In this document: positions 11,420-24,059 of the stretch, one piece after another
Position numbering within the stretch: the first letter of the stretch is position 1
Layout: the number at the start of each line of letters is the position of its first letter
Origin: Chalara sp. BL73
Taxonomy: Eukaryota; Ascomycota; Leotiomycetes; Helotiales
DNA length: 64,000 bases
Direction: 5' to 3'
Assembly: GCA_918026815.1 (NCBI GenBank)
Contig: CAKJVC010000010.1
Span: forward strand, 312,501-376,500
Made by a program: the position numbers and the translations under genes
Notes under the pieces: model-generated
What the model saw: the letters and a program-made list of their open reading frames with translations, nothing else
What the model was told of the DNA's origin: nothing
The model's database searches: none

Positions 11420-12547
11420 CTTATAATGGATGCCGGGTGCGGTGCAAATGCAGGTACAAAGGCTCTCGACCAGGCAAGAGACCGAGGATTGACAGAACTA
11501 GACGACAAAAGTCAGGGTCCGTGGAGCAACCGGATTTCTATATCTTTACCATCACACAATGCCTAAACCATGTTCCTGACTCGGGGTTCGCCAAGCCTCC
11601 ATGTTTATGCTGACGTCTCGTCCTATCGCCAAATTTCTGGAAAAGGGGAGGGGCAAAAAGTTCCCCTCTTTCGTTAGCGGTCTCATATCAGTTAGGGAAA
11701 AGGACCGTATGTAGACTGGCCAAGCCACGGCTCGGCAGAACCAAGGAGAAGAACTTTGTCCCGCGGACGTGGTTCTGTTATTGTCAGCTTCTTTTGGCCG
11801 CTTGAAAATAAATGAAGAGGGGCCGTGCCAGAGCACCAAATTCCACGTGTCGTTCGTAGATCCAAGAAATCGATCGTAATCGCTAGCGCTGGAGGAGAGT
11901 CCATTTAGTAGAACGAGGGGAAGAAATTAGCATTCCCCAAAATGAGTTAATGAGATTGGCAGCTCCCTATCTGGAAAGAGGAAAAGGTGGCAGACCTGGC
12001 TGGACCATGTAGCACAGATCATTGTGTCCCTCTTGCCGATACCCTAACCAATCGGACGAACTTGTCATCGATAATAGGTTTTATGGAATGGCTAGAAACA
12101 AGATGGCGTTGGTGGAATTCTTCGATGCCAGGCACTTGATCCTCGCCTTGGCCACCCAACATTTGGAATCAGAGCATGGCGACATAACGACTCACTAGAG
12201 TTGGGGGTGCATGGGTAAGCATCAACGCTTGCTCAATAAAATTCAGATGGATGCCATATCAAATGTCTATTATACAGCAACTAATTGTCGCACTATCGAA
12301 ACTTGGTGGGCTCGAACGAATGACATTGACAAGAGCATGGAAGCTCATCACACGCCTGCATCTAATCGCAACCTTCTGCGTTACTGTAATGCTGTGTAGC
12401 TTGTTTTCAGACGTCGGCCTGTATTCTTGCCAGCCTCTGCAAAGCGCAAGACAAAATCTTCGTATTCTCATCCCCTGAACTCCATGCCAGTCCATGATTT
12501 CCAAAGCAAATATCGTACTATTATACACATGATCACATGCCGAGCGC
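11420..12547. other. Intergenic, upstream of PTH11-like gene
   Basis: About 1.1 kb between the PTH11-like start and the FEN1 stop, both minus strand. It should contain the promoter of the former and the 3' end of the latter. Open frames here are short, overlap each other on both strands and resemble nothing. Confidence 0.5.
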
Positions 12548-13885
12548 CTATGCCGTCCCACGTGGCTTAGCCTTAGCCTTAGCCTTTTCCTTCTTCTCCT
12601 CCTTCGCCTTTTTCTTGGCTTTTTCGTTTCTCTCCTCATTCTTGCGTTTCAGATTCTTGATCTCCTCTTCCGTCTTAGGAATGGGCTTGAAGAAGCCTTC
12701 CAATCGTGCTTGTTGACTACTTTTCAAGTTCTTCTGTAACCTTGCAGCTCCAGCTCGAACCCTGTCTTCGCTGAATCCCTTCTCGGTAACGAGAAATTGA
12801 ACCAAGCCATCCACATCAGGAGCGTCCCATTTAAATTCGCAGTCTGGGTGGTCAGCGGAGCGGACGTCCGGGCTAAAAAATAGCTCCCGTGCGTCTGCAA
12901 ATGGCCAGTCATCTGGAATAACGAACTTAGCCTTTCCCGCTTTGACGGCGGAAACGAAGTTCTCTAATGTACCGTATTCGCGGATAAGCTTTAAACCGGT
13001 ATGAGGACCGACCTTGGGGATTGGATCGAGGTAATCACAGCCAAGAAGGATACAAAGGTCAACAAACTGTCGGAATTAGAGATACTCTTTCATGGTAGAG
13101 ATATAGGTGATTTACCTGCTTGCGGTCCATGTTTAAACCTGTGAGGACCTTGTCAAGAAATATTTCCTGAATAGGCTCTTTTCGTTGTTCGCTGAATGTA
13201 AGATGTCGTAGTAGGACAGGAGAGTCGAAGCATAGCGTATCCATATCCTCACTGGCAGCCGCATATACCTTTCCAGCTCTTGCTAGAACCGCACATTGTG
13301 CTTCTGCTTCTGTAGGTGCAATAATATACGGTATTCCCATCAACTTTAGTAACCGTTGGCACTCCGCATTGTGTTCCCTGGTAACCCTGACCGTTCGCCT
13401 TGAGAACTTTTCTACATCTTCTGCTGTACCGGTTTCCTTGGCCTCCTCTAACCCTTCTGTAGCTTCCGCCTTTCGTTGGAAACGTTTTGCGAGTTCGCCA
13501 GACTTGAGCTTTGGTGGTGCGCCATCGAAGACATAGACAGGTTTTATGCCGTTGTCGACAATGCGGAGGGTGCGATAGAACATACCCATCAAATGGGATG
13601 TAGTCTCTCCATCTTCGTTGGTAAGCATCTCGCCACCGGAGCGGACAGCGATGAGGAAACTGTAGATTGACATAGACCTAGATTGTGTAAGAGCACGCTT
13701 GCAGTATAGTCAAGAAACACATCATACGCATCCTATTAGTCAATTAGCAAGATGCTCTACATAGGATCAATGAAGCAGAAGCTTACAATGGCAACCTTTC
13801 TGCCAAACTGATTCTTGATTTCGCCTTCCTTGAATGCATCTGGGCACTCCTCCTTAATGATCGAGAATAGCTGTTTGATACCCAT
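12548..13885 (-). CDS. FEN1: Flap endonuclease 1 (FEN1/RAD27)
   Basis: Structure-specific 5' flap nuclease for Okazaki-fragment maturation and long-patch repair in the nucleus. Exons 13885-13787, 13732-13728, 13677-13116 and 13066-12548 give 394 aa, the normal fungal length. Seen: [18 protein letters not shown] start, the N-region ending at GRKVAI followed by catalytic D34, PTEAEAQC and SEDMDTLCF metal ligands, [15 protein letters not shown] with the last catalytic Asp and the H2TH start, the PCNA-binding QARLEGFF, and a Lys/Ala-rich basic tail. Exon 2 is only 5 nt (GATGC) and encodes D34 plus two bases of the next alanine. Skipping it would shift the frame and remove the active site. Introns on its two sides are 54 and 50 nt. 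Identification is certain; the micro-exon is deduced from frame and conservation. Confidence 0.95.
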
Positions 13886-14433
13886 TTTTGTGGTTTTGAG
13901 CTGGTCTTTCCTTGGACGTTGCGTTGTGCTACATGGGACTGAGATTTTGGAAAGTGGTTGACGCGGGGGTGTGACGTGAGGGCGTCAGTTTCGTGTTGTG
14001 GGGAAGCGAGAAAAGAAAGGCATACTCAAGAATCGAATAGGAGTCCCACTGTGTGTGCTATTAAGCATTATTTTCTTGTTACTGTATTTCTATATAATAC
14101 CAGCTCTAATCCTGAACCAGTCATAGATTCTGCTCTTTGATTCTTTCTTTACAGCAATTTACGCCTCGGAAGTAACAAGCCACTCTCTCCACATTGTTGA
14201 AAAAGTCCTTCCCGTCATTCTGGAGGCCAGGTAGTAAATGCTGATTTGACTTAAATCTTGTACATATTCCTTCTCTTTGATACACTCACGCTTTTTCGAA
14301 GTATTGTCGGTCCGAGAAATGTGCCTCGGAGTGACGAAGGTGGGGAATTACAGGGCTGAGACAACAGCAATAAAACCCCCCATGATGCCTTTACATTGTC
14401 ACATATATTAATCATTCGTATATATTCTTTAAC
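13886..14433. promoter_or_regulatory. Divergent promoter FEN1 / glutaryl-CoA dehydrogenase
   Basis: 548 bp lie between the two start codons. A small plus-strand frame inside (13958-14140) looks accidental. No specific factor site stands out. Confidence 0.4.
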
Positions 14434-15822
14434 ATGTTCAAATATTCGCTGCAGAGGTCCAAGGGACTAGTGTGGTCTTCTGCTAACTCAATTGCGCTTA
14501 GAGCGTACTCTGCCCACGCAACACCACAACCATTCAATTGGGAGGATCCTCTGGGCTCGCAGAACTTGCTCACCGAGGAGGAGATAGCTATACAGGAGAC
14601 TGCAGAGGCATATTGCCAGGAACGCATGCTTCCTCGTGTTCTAGGTAAGCAATTGGCGCAAGACTCTCACGGAACTGTGGTCTGACATTTTCAAGATGCA
14701 TATCGGACGGAGAACTATGACAAGAAGATCCTAGAGGAAATGGGAGAGCTGGGTCTCCTGGGTGCTACCATAAATGGTTATGGCTGCGCTGGTGCATCGA
14801 ATGTTGCCTCTGGCTTGATCACAAAAGCTGTGGAGCGCGTCGACAGTGGCTATCGCTCCGGAATGTCGGTACAATCGTCGTTAGTAATGGGAGGCATTGA
14901 CGAATTTGGCACACAAGAGCAAAAGGATAAGTTCTTACCATTTCTTGCAAAAGGAAAGCTGCTTGGGGCCTTTGGCCTGACAGAGCCAAATCATGGAAGT
15001 GACCCTGGATCCATGGAGACTACTGCTAAACCACATCCTACAAAGAAGGGTTTTTTTTCAATATCGGGATCAAAGACCTGGATTACGAACTCACCCATAG
15101 CGGATGTGCTTATGGTATGGGCAAAATTGCAAGAAACTGGAAAAATTAGGGGTTTCTTAATTGAGAGGAAGGAGTGTCCTCCGGGGACACTAGAGACACC
15201 TGCAATCAAGAATAAGAATGGTCTGAGAGCATCTCTAACCGGAATGATTCAGCTAGATGAATGTCCTGTGCCAGAAGCGAATATGTTTCCTGATGTCGAA
15301 GGACTTAGGGGGCCATTTACATGTCTAAACAGTGCCAGATTCGGCATTGCCTTTGGAATAACAGGGGCGCTGGAGGATTGTATTGCCCGAACGAGGACTT
15401 ACGCTCTGGAAAGGAAGCAGTTCAAGGGAAACCCTCTAGCAAAGTATCAGCTTGTTCAGAAGAAGCTTGCGGATGCAGTGACTGATGCAGCACTGGGTAC
15501 ATTAGCGGCCATTCAAGTCGGAAGGCTTAAGGACGAAGGCAAGGCGGCTCCTGAAATGATTAGTCTAATCAAGAGAGAAAACTGTGATCGTGCTCTCCGG
15601 AATGCACGTATCTTGCAGGAAGTCTTCGGAGGAAATGCCGTTAGCGACGAATACGGGATTGGAAGACATGTGGCAAATCTCTTTGTGACTCAGACATATG
15701 AGGGCCAGAGCGACATTCACAGTAAGTGCTTCCGTCACCCAAGCCATGGTATTGAGACTGATCGAAGGACTTTAGGCCTAATACTTGGGAGGGCCATTAC
15801 TGGGATTCAGGCTTTTGTATAG
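14434..15822 (+). CDS. GCDH: Glutaryl-CoA dehydrogenase, mitochondrial
   Basis: FAD enzyme oxidising and decarboxylating glutaryl-CoA to crotonyl-CoA in lysine and tryptophan breakdown. Exons 14434-14644, 14696-15721 and 15776-15822 join in phase to 427 aa (human enzyme 438). The first 28 residues are Ser/Arg rich without acidic residues, a mitochondrial presequence. Then FNWEDPLGSQNLLTEEE, typical of the GCDH subgroup. Acyl-CoA dehydrogenase marks follow: GCAGASNVASGLI, GAFGLTEPNHGSDPGSM, KTWITNSPIADVLMVWAK, LNSARFGIAFGITGALE, and near the end TYEGQSDIH with the catalytic glutamate, finishing GRAITGIQAF. The last intron falls directly after the catalytic segment, so an unspliced reading would give a false tail. 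Confidence 0.93.
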
Positions 15823-16659
15823 AGTTCTTAAAAGATGATTTGCGCCTAAAATGTAAATAATCCGACCTAGCCAGATGAATGCATATCTTGGCAGTAGATC
15901 TTGCACATGGATATTTATTGATGCGGCTGAAGCATGGCTACTATTGCCAGCCGAGTGAATACTGAGTTAGGTTTTGAGCAACAAAGAAGAACACCGAAGG
16001 TTGAATCCGAGGAAATCTTGTGAGATTGAAGGATAAATGAATACCATGGTCGAGCCTGGGAGTGGCGCGAAGCATCAGTCTTTCATGCAGGCAGACCTTG
16101 AACATTCCTGAAATTTGAAGGTCGTTTGCAACAATGTAGTGAGTGATTAGGCTCTCCCAATGACAAATTTTCGCTTGGAGCAGTTGCATTGATACCTGAA
16201 CCTGAATCTGGACCTGAAGGCGAAGCTGAATAACCCACCTCAGGCTCAGTCAACCAGTATTACACATTACGGTATCACTGTGGCTGATGAGTGGTTAGAT
16301 AGGCTAAGCCTAATTAAGGTTTAACGCATGCCCATTCCTTTCTTCAAACGGATTCACTTCTTCTTCCCGCAACAGGAACCCCCTAACCCAAGATAAACCG
16401 GTGCAACTCTTTCCAGAACATCTAGATACCTACAAAATCATCCATCTTCAGGAATCCCCACGAAGTCCGTCACAGAGCAGAAGAGGCCAGGTGAGCACCT
16501 TTCTCAGGCTCTGCCCTCAGTCTCCGCATAGCCGCTCTCGCCTTTCTTAGTGGCTAACCTTGACAACATCAGAACTTCAACCTGTTTACTGCGCCCTCGA
16601 GATTACAATCCTCGACCACAACCCTCCAAACCACAACCACCACATATAAACCCATCAAA
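15823..16659. other. Intergenic, UBC4 upstream region
   Basis: No gene seen. The last 250 bp before the UBC4 start are C/A-rich with CCACAACC-like words, a usual look for the leader of a highly expressed fungal gene. Confidence 0.45.
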
Positions 16660-17524
<865 letters not shown>

Positions 17525-20500
17525 CGGCACAAATGATGGCTTGTCTTTCCTTCTCTTCCGCGTTTACGGCTAGCTGGCGTCTCTTGTGCAACTGGGACCT
17601 TATTATTTGTGCAGACGACAAGGAATATGGTGGTGCTCGCTTTCCCACGATGGTGGAGCTTTCCTCTGGTGGATGAAGCTAGGAGAATTGCTTAGTTGGG
17701 GGACAGTGTAGCATTGGACTGGAGGAAGCGGCATAGATGATATTGCATTTCAATGGGCAGTGTTTTTGCAACAAATCCTTTTCGACTTACTATTCCATGG
17801 GTATCATGCATCAATCGGAGCTGTTTATATCTCTCGTCTTTTTGAGGCCGCTGTGTATCTGTTTGTTGCTTTTGTAACGTCTGTTTCTCCTTAAACTCTA
17901 CTAAGCTAGCATCGCTTTCGTTCATTAAGTCTTGCCCTATTTTGTGTCCCGTCTTTCTGGTAGATCTCTTGATCTATGGCCATATTCGCCGAAGACTGGG
18001 CTAGTCTCGCGAGCAAGTGCGTCCGAATATGCTTACAGAATTTAATGCTGTTCCTGCAGTTCCACATTTCGGCAACAACAACAGAAAAAGACGGTTAAAG
18101 TCGTTAAATAACATCAAACATCCAAGAAATTCCAAGCAATCCCAAGTAGAATTGTTACTCGTGAGTATAATTTGCAAGTGCAGCTCAAGCCACAAGAACA
18201 AAAGAAACTCGCAACCCGCGAACATTTTCAAATACGTGAGATGAACCCCGTTACATGATCACCATCCAGGATTGTTTCTTTTGGGTGGCGAGAGGCGGGT
18301 TGACGTGATCTTTAGGGCAGGGTGGGGAAGGACAAGGCTCCAGTTGTCGGTTCTGTGACTGAGACTCTGGTGTTACGCCAAACGCCAAGATGCGAAACGT
18401 GTGAGTTTTGAGGAGCGTAATGGGAGGCCCTGCGGGCTTTCGGCATTCGGGAGTTCCTCGCGTCCGGTAGGTTCAAGGCTGAGGTTTTGAGGCTCAGCGT
18501 GCCGATTTTGCCGTCGCTCGGAAAGTGTGTACTGAGGCCCTCTTCATAGACTTCTGGCACATTTTTGGTGGTGAGGGTGAGGCGTGGCGGCTCTTCCGGA
18601 AGAGTTAGGGAATGCGGTGGATTATCGGATGAGAAGAAACGTCTTTCTCGGTGCTGAGGCTGAGAGAAAACACGAAGCACGAGCCTTTTGATTCATGGTA
18701 TTGTTGCGTTTTGAATCTTTGAAGCATTTTCTTTACTTTGACGATGTGAGGTGCTCCATATTGTTTGCCAAAGTCAGAAAAGTTCTATGGCTCAGAGCAT
18801 AATATGACACGATGTGACCTTAGATTTTGTGTGGTGTTTCTGCTCTGGTGGAGATTGAAGTTCTAGGACACGCGTTTGGTGTTTGGGTGTTCGAAATGGA
18901 GGGAGGCGCGTTAATAAAATCAGGTCATCAGATATGAGCATATTGTCAACGTTCGAGTTAAGGTGACGAATGATCTACGGATCCACAGTTCTATATGGGG
19001 CAGAGTTGTCAAGCATCGGTCCCCTTCTTGTCCATTGAGGATTTTACAATCATGGTCTTGGGATATCTATCATGGCAATACTGGTCTATACTGCATCTTT
19101 CTTTCGAATGTTAGCACGGTGCTCGAAAGAGGAGTTTCTAAAACGCCCGCTCTGGAACTATCTCGAATATACAGCGTTCCTGATAGGCCGGCGAAGAGCT
19201 GAGAACTGGAGAGGGTATTGCTTTGTTGCACGTCTGTTTAGATAAGGTTTTAAGGTATAGAATTAGTTAAAAGCTTGAGCGACAGCTCCAATTTGGGAAG
19301 TGACGGAGTGGATATTTTGTTTCATTGGTACTGTTTGGAGCATTATAGGTTTACCTTGTATGGGGAAGCAAGGGAAGGTTGAAGAGAAGCGGCGGGTTTG
19401 GGTCCTGGCAGGGAATTGTTGCCGGGTCCTCTTTGGTACAGTATGGTATCATTGATGATTCTCTGATAGGAGATCTGCGTGAATGGATACTCGCTTTCTC
19501 AAAGCATAGTGGGTTTGGAATGAAGAGAGGTCAAGGTTATTTAATCTATCTCTAGCAGATGCCAAGATCCCCTGTGTTCGTTCCTCGCCCTGCTGTTCGG
19601 GTTGATTGTCCAACTGCATCATTTCGCTGTCTTAATATTTCTGCAGAATGAGCAGCAGGAAACCTTATCATCGTTCTATGAATAGATTTTGACAGACGGG
19701 AGTTTTCCGTACAACAAAGTGAGCATCGGGGTGGAAGATGGTGATACTCTTGGCAGTCTCAAGGCCCCTGGCTAAAACATCTTGGTAACTACTGAAACTA
19801 AGCGATGGGTAGGTAGATTCTGGCCAGCCAATCAATAGCCGCCTGGCAACCTTCAATATCTAGGGGTTTGTCGCACAGACTGTCATGAAAGTCCAGAATC
19901 AATGCCCAATCCGGTCGGCCTCCACTGCTGTATTCAAAGCTTCTGCTAGAGAATAGCAAAGGTATGGGCGTTTAGCAAGACGCTATATGCCAGTTGTGCA
20001 CCATTCCCCTTAGTGACAATAGGAAGAGACTGTTCAAAGCATTAGCAGATGTGCCTGAAGCAGATGTCCTCAATTCCCCGGATGATCATAGGCCAATCTT
20101 CCTAGGGCAGAGCCCCGAGCGCCCCTCTTGTTTCCCATTCAGTGGAACGGGTGAGGCGCCGAGGAGTGCGTTAACGGGGAGTGGTCTGGCAAGCTCAGAC
20201 ATCGCCCTTACAAAGTGACAAGGAAAGAGCACATCCATCAGGCCATTTTCCTCCTTTCATCATATGCGAATCGTATCGACTCCCTATCCAGCGGCTCATA
20301 CTCGCATAAACGTGACGCTACTTTTCATCTGGACTTCTCGCACATCTTTTCTCTCTGGTGGCCCATGAAGCATTCATTTGTTGTGCTTACCACCCTTGCA
20401 CCGCATTTCGTTTGGAGTCGCTAGTTTCTTTCTCTATCCAGTCTTTCCTCTCTACTTCTGCAAGTCACTCGCGACCCAAATACAACGTTCACTACTTCTC

Positions 20501-20895
20501 GCGCTGGTAATTGGGAGGCAGCTACGTCCGGTGCTGGCATTGTGTTGAGGTCAGTTCTCTTTGCGTCGAGCCCGACGACATCATCCCCGCCCAGAAGCCC
20601 CTGACTCAAAGTCTGTTACTTGGTTCCAGCCCAGGACATCTTGCTGACTTCGTGTCTCATCGCAGGCTCCCATCGCTGATTGTCATTCCTTCACCCACAT
20701 TCCCTCCCATATTTCGATTCTTTTGGAGCTTCTGTCATTTCAGCAGGCTCTGAATGATACTCTGCTACTAATAATTTTTTACCCAACCACAAGCTCGGAG
20801 AATAATTGCAATCAAAGGATACGAAGTAGGGAGTGTTAAGGAGAGAAGGCAGGACGGCCTGTTGAAAGTCGACATAAGGTCGAACGGTACGAAGC
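17525..20895. other. Long intergenic region before noxB
   Basis: 3.4 kb. A minus-strand frame at 18680-18312 (122 codons, Ser/Pro/Arg rich) has no ATG at its start and no recognisable domain, so it is mentioned but not called. The final 500 bp before noxB are pyrimidine-rich (CTTTCTCT, CCTCTCT words), consistent with a noxB promoter and leader. A plus-strand frame at 20511-20753 lies in this pyrimidine-rich stretch and looks accidental. Confidence 0.4.
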
Positions 20896-22743
20896 ATGTC
20901 AGAAAAATATGATGATTATGCGCCGGTGTCGGAAAGATCAAGATGGCCGCCACTGACGAGGATGTTGATGTCTGGAGAGATGAGTGGTGAAAAGCCGAGG
21001 GAGCTCAATATGCGGGAGAAGTTCGATCGTTGGATGGTTAATGAAGGTTATCGAAGATTGTGCGTTATAATCTAAGGCCGCGTTGGATCAAAAGCGCTAA
21101 CTCTTGATAGCTTTGTCTTCGTTTTTGCAGCTATCCACGGAATGATCTTCTCCTTTGGATTCATGAATTACCAACTTAAAGATTCTAACGATATCGCGAG
21201 AAGTACATTCGGTTTGACATATCCTATCGCAAGATCAGCCGCGCTGGTCCTCCATTTCGACGTGGCCATGATTCTGTTCCCAGTCTGTAGGACTCTCATC
21301 TCGTTGGCTCGACAAACACCGCTCAATGGTATCATACAGTTCGACAAGAACATCACCTTTCACAAAACCACTGCTTGGTCGATCGTTTTCTTTTCTTGGG
21401 TGCACACCATCGCCCATTGGAACAACTTCGCTCAGATCTCTGCAAAGAACAATCTTGGGATAGGCGGCTTTCTTCTCGCAAACTTCATCACCGGCCCAGG
21501 ATGGACAGGTTATGTAATGTTGACAGCTCTCATGGCTATGGTCGCCACCTCTGTAGAGAAAATGCGTCGCGCCAACTTCGAACGCTTCTGGTACACTCAC
21601 CACATGTTCATCGTCTTCTTCCTCTTCTGGTCAATCCACGGAGCATTCTGCATGATTCAGCCAGATTTCGCACCGTATTGTGTCAGCATCGGATCAAGCG
21701 CTATCGGTGTCTTCTGGCAATATTGGATGTATGGTGGTTATATCTACTTGATGGAAAGAATAGCCCGTGAGATTCGTGGAAAGCACAAGACCTATATTTC
21801 GAAAGTTATCCAACACCCCAGTATGGTTTGTGAGATTCAAATCAAGAAGGAGAACACAAAGACAAAAGCGGGTCAATACATCTTCGTATGCTGTCCGGAA
21901 GTCTCTGTCTGGCAATACCACCCATTCACACTGACCTCGGCCCCGGAAGAAGATTATATTTCGATTCACATGCGTATGCAAGGAGATTTCACCAAAGCTC
22001 TTGGAAAGACTTTGGGATGTGAAATCGATAGACCAAAACCAGGAGCAAAAGCAGATGCTTCGCAGGTTGTATCAGTCAACAAGAATGGCGCAGGAGTCGA
22101 CAACGCAGATCCCGCTATTCGAAAAATCCTCCCCAGAATCTATGTCGACGGTCCTTTTGGATCCGCATCTGAAGATGTGTTCAAATTTGAGGTCGCTATG
22201 TTGGTCGGAGCAGGTATTGGCGTTACACCATTTGCATCCATCCTAAAGTCAATCTGGTACAGGATGAATTATCCACAAAAGAAGACTCGCTTACGCAAGG
22301 TCTACTTTTTCTGGGTGATTCGTGACTTTGGTTCTTTTGAATGGTTCCGCTCTCTCTTACTAGCCATTGAGGCACAGGATATGGACAATCACATCGAAAT
22401 CCATACATATTTGACCGCCAAGCTCAAGGTTGATGAAGCAACGAATATCATGATCAACGACGCCAATGCAGATCGTGATGCTATTTCAGGACTACGAGCA
22501 CCCACGAATTTTGGACGACCGAACTGGGACATGATATTTAAGAGTGTTCGTAAGATTCACAGCCCGGCCGAGGCGGGAGTGTTCTTCTGTGGTCCCAAGG
22601 GATTGGGTAGTCAGTTGCATATCAAATGTAATATGTATAGTGAGCCTGGTAAGCTATTTTCCATATCGAGGACCACTTTAGCACATCAAACACTAACCTT
22701 AGTCATAGGCTTCAACTTCTGCTGGGGCAAAGAAAATTTTTAG
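20896..22743 (+). CDS. noxB: NADPH oxidase, NoxB type
   Basis: Membrane flavocytochrome producing superoxide for development, appressorium function and hyphal signalling. Exons 20896-21059, 21111-22648 and 22709-22743 join in phase to 578 aa. The 40-residue hydrophilic N-terminal extension before the first helix marks the NoxB (Nox2) subfamily rather than NoxA. Ferric-reductase-type heme helices include FFSWVHTIAHWNNF and FWYTHHMFIVFFLFWSIHG with paired histidines. FAD site HPFTLTSAP, then the NADPH site VDGPFGSASEDVF and LVGAGIGVTPFASILKSIW, FFCGPKGLG, and the terminal WGKENF typical of Nox proteins. No EF-hands, so not NoxC. The first intron donor is GTGCGT; the last exon is only 35 nt. It would work with a NoxR/Rac regulator located elsewhere. 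Confidence 0.93.
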
Positions 22744-23669
22744 ACATCACGATTGGTATTCAATTAGCTACTTATATCGCATTTTGGAAGGCATGCTAGC
22801 GGGGCGAGAGTTTAAAGGAACGAGATATTACAAGTATATATAGTCAACCCCTGTCTTGTGGATGGGTGCGCAGTGCGCGGTAGAAATAGGGAATTTGTAA
22901 ACTCGCTTTATCTACAAAACTTTTTGTATGCAGTTAAGCTGTTCTCTTATACCTTACATACCAACTTTGTACTCATCAAGATAGAATTGTTATGTCAAGG
23001 TCTGGAGTGTGTAAAGGTGTTTAGGAGTAGGGGCGGGCTGAGATTTTGGTTTTACATCTCATTTGTGTTATACAGCTTTTAATCAGAGTGTCACAACTAC
23101 AACCCATCTTGAGGCTATACGAAATTGTACCACGAGCGTGGTATAATTTCCTTCCTTGTCGGCTTGGTCGGTCACAATGCAATCACGTTTAGCAAACGCT
23201 CAGAGAGAGATTTTTTTGGGGGTCAAGTTTCTTAGGTGAGGCAACGTTCTATATATACAACACTAGCGGAGCATCTCCCTTGCTTGATTTGTCCCTGAGG
23301 TACTGAGACTACGTAGTCCAAAATAAAATTGCCGAATTCGTTGGCTGAAGAGTGTAGCTGATCAGGTTATTGGTGCATGTGCTGCAGAGCAGCCTGAAAC
23401 GCAGTGATTTCGGTAGAAGATTATATTGTGGATAACAGCCAACCTGTTGAAGCTGGGCGGGGCGTCTCTTTGCTGATATGTTCCTTTGGGGGCAAGGTAA
23501 TATGCCAACGAAGAGCGAACATTCAATCTCCTTGTTGGTCTTTGAGAGGGAGTAAGTGGCGATACAAACCAAACACGTAATCCACCATCATTTCATCTCT
23601 TCCTCGTCTCCCATCCTCTTCTCTTGCCTGCGAGCCACGGCATCCGATAAGCAGGTCTTGAACAAGCAT
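22744..23669. other. Intergenic, no gene seen
   Basis: Between convergent noxB and the small charged protein gene. A short perfect inverted repeat (TTGTACCACG ... CGTGGTATAA-like, near 23126-23149) is the only structure noted. Confidence 0.4.
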
Positions 23670-24059
23670 CTACCAGAGATTACGGGCATCTCCGCTAGCC
23701 TCACTATCGGCGCCATAAGATAAAGTGCGAGGACCACTCTTGTCAGGCACTGTGGGTCCTGAGTCGCTGTTGGATTTTCCTCCGTCCCTCGCGCTATTAT
23801 CCTCGTTCAAATTCTGGTCATCCTCCCGTCGCTCCTCCTCCTCCTTCTTCTTCGCCGCATTCTCCATCTTCTTCCAGTCTTCCATTACTATTTGAATGTC
23901 TTCTAATTTCCCCTGCGAGATATGGCGCTGGTGTCGATATTCCCAGAATCTCGATGACTCTGCTCGAAACAACTCCCAGAATGCCTCCGTGTCGATCTTT
24001 GGGCCCGGATTTTGTTTGCTACACCCATACTGGCGATTTTTAGCCTCGTCTGACTCCAT
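23670..24059 (-). CDS. Small charged protein of unknown function
   Basis: Intronless 129-aa frame with a proper ATG at 24059. It has no signal peptide or membrane segment. Residues about 25-50 are aromatic and polar (TEAFWELFRAESSRFWEYRHQRH), followed by a probable coiled coil of about 35 residues with a KKKEEEERRED run, and then a disordered Asn/Ser/Gly/Asp tail. Codon use looks like its neighbours. I do not recognise the family. A structural or DNA-organising role would be a guess. Length, start and composition argue for a real gene. Confidence 0.6.
   Translation of the reverse strand: MESDEAKNRQYGCSKQNPGPKIDTEAFWELFRAESSRFWEYRHQRHISQGKLEDIQIVMEDWKKMENAAKKKEEEERREDDQNLNEDNSARDGGKSNSDSGPTVPDKSGPRTLSYGADSEASGDARNLW

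Noticed and set aside
18312..18680. 122-codon minus-strand frame
   Set aside because: Begins at GTG with an in-frame stop just upstream and has low-complexity composition; not enough to call a gene.
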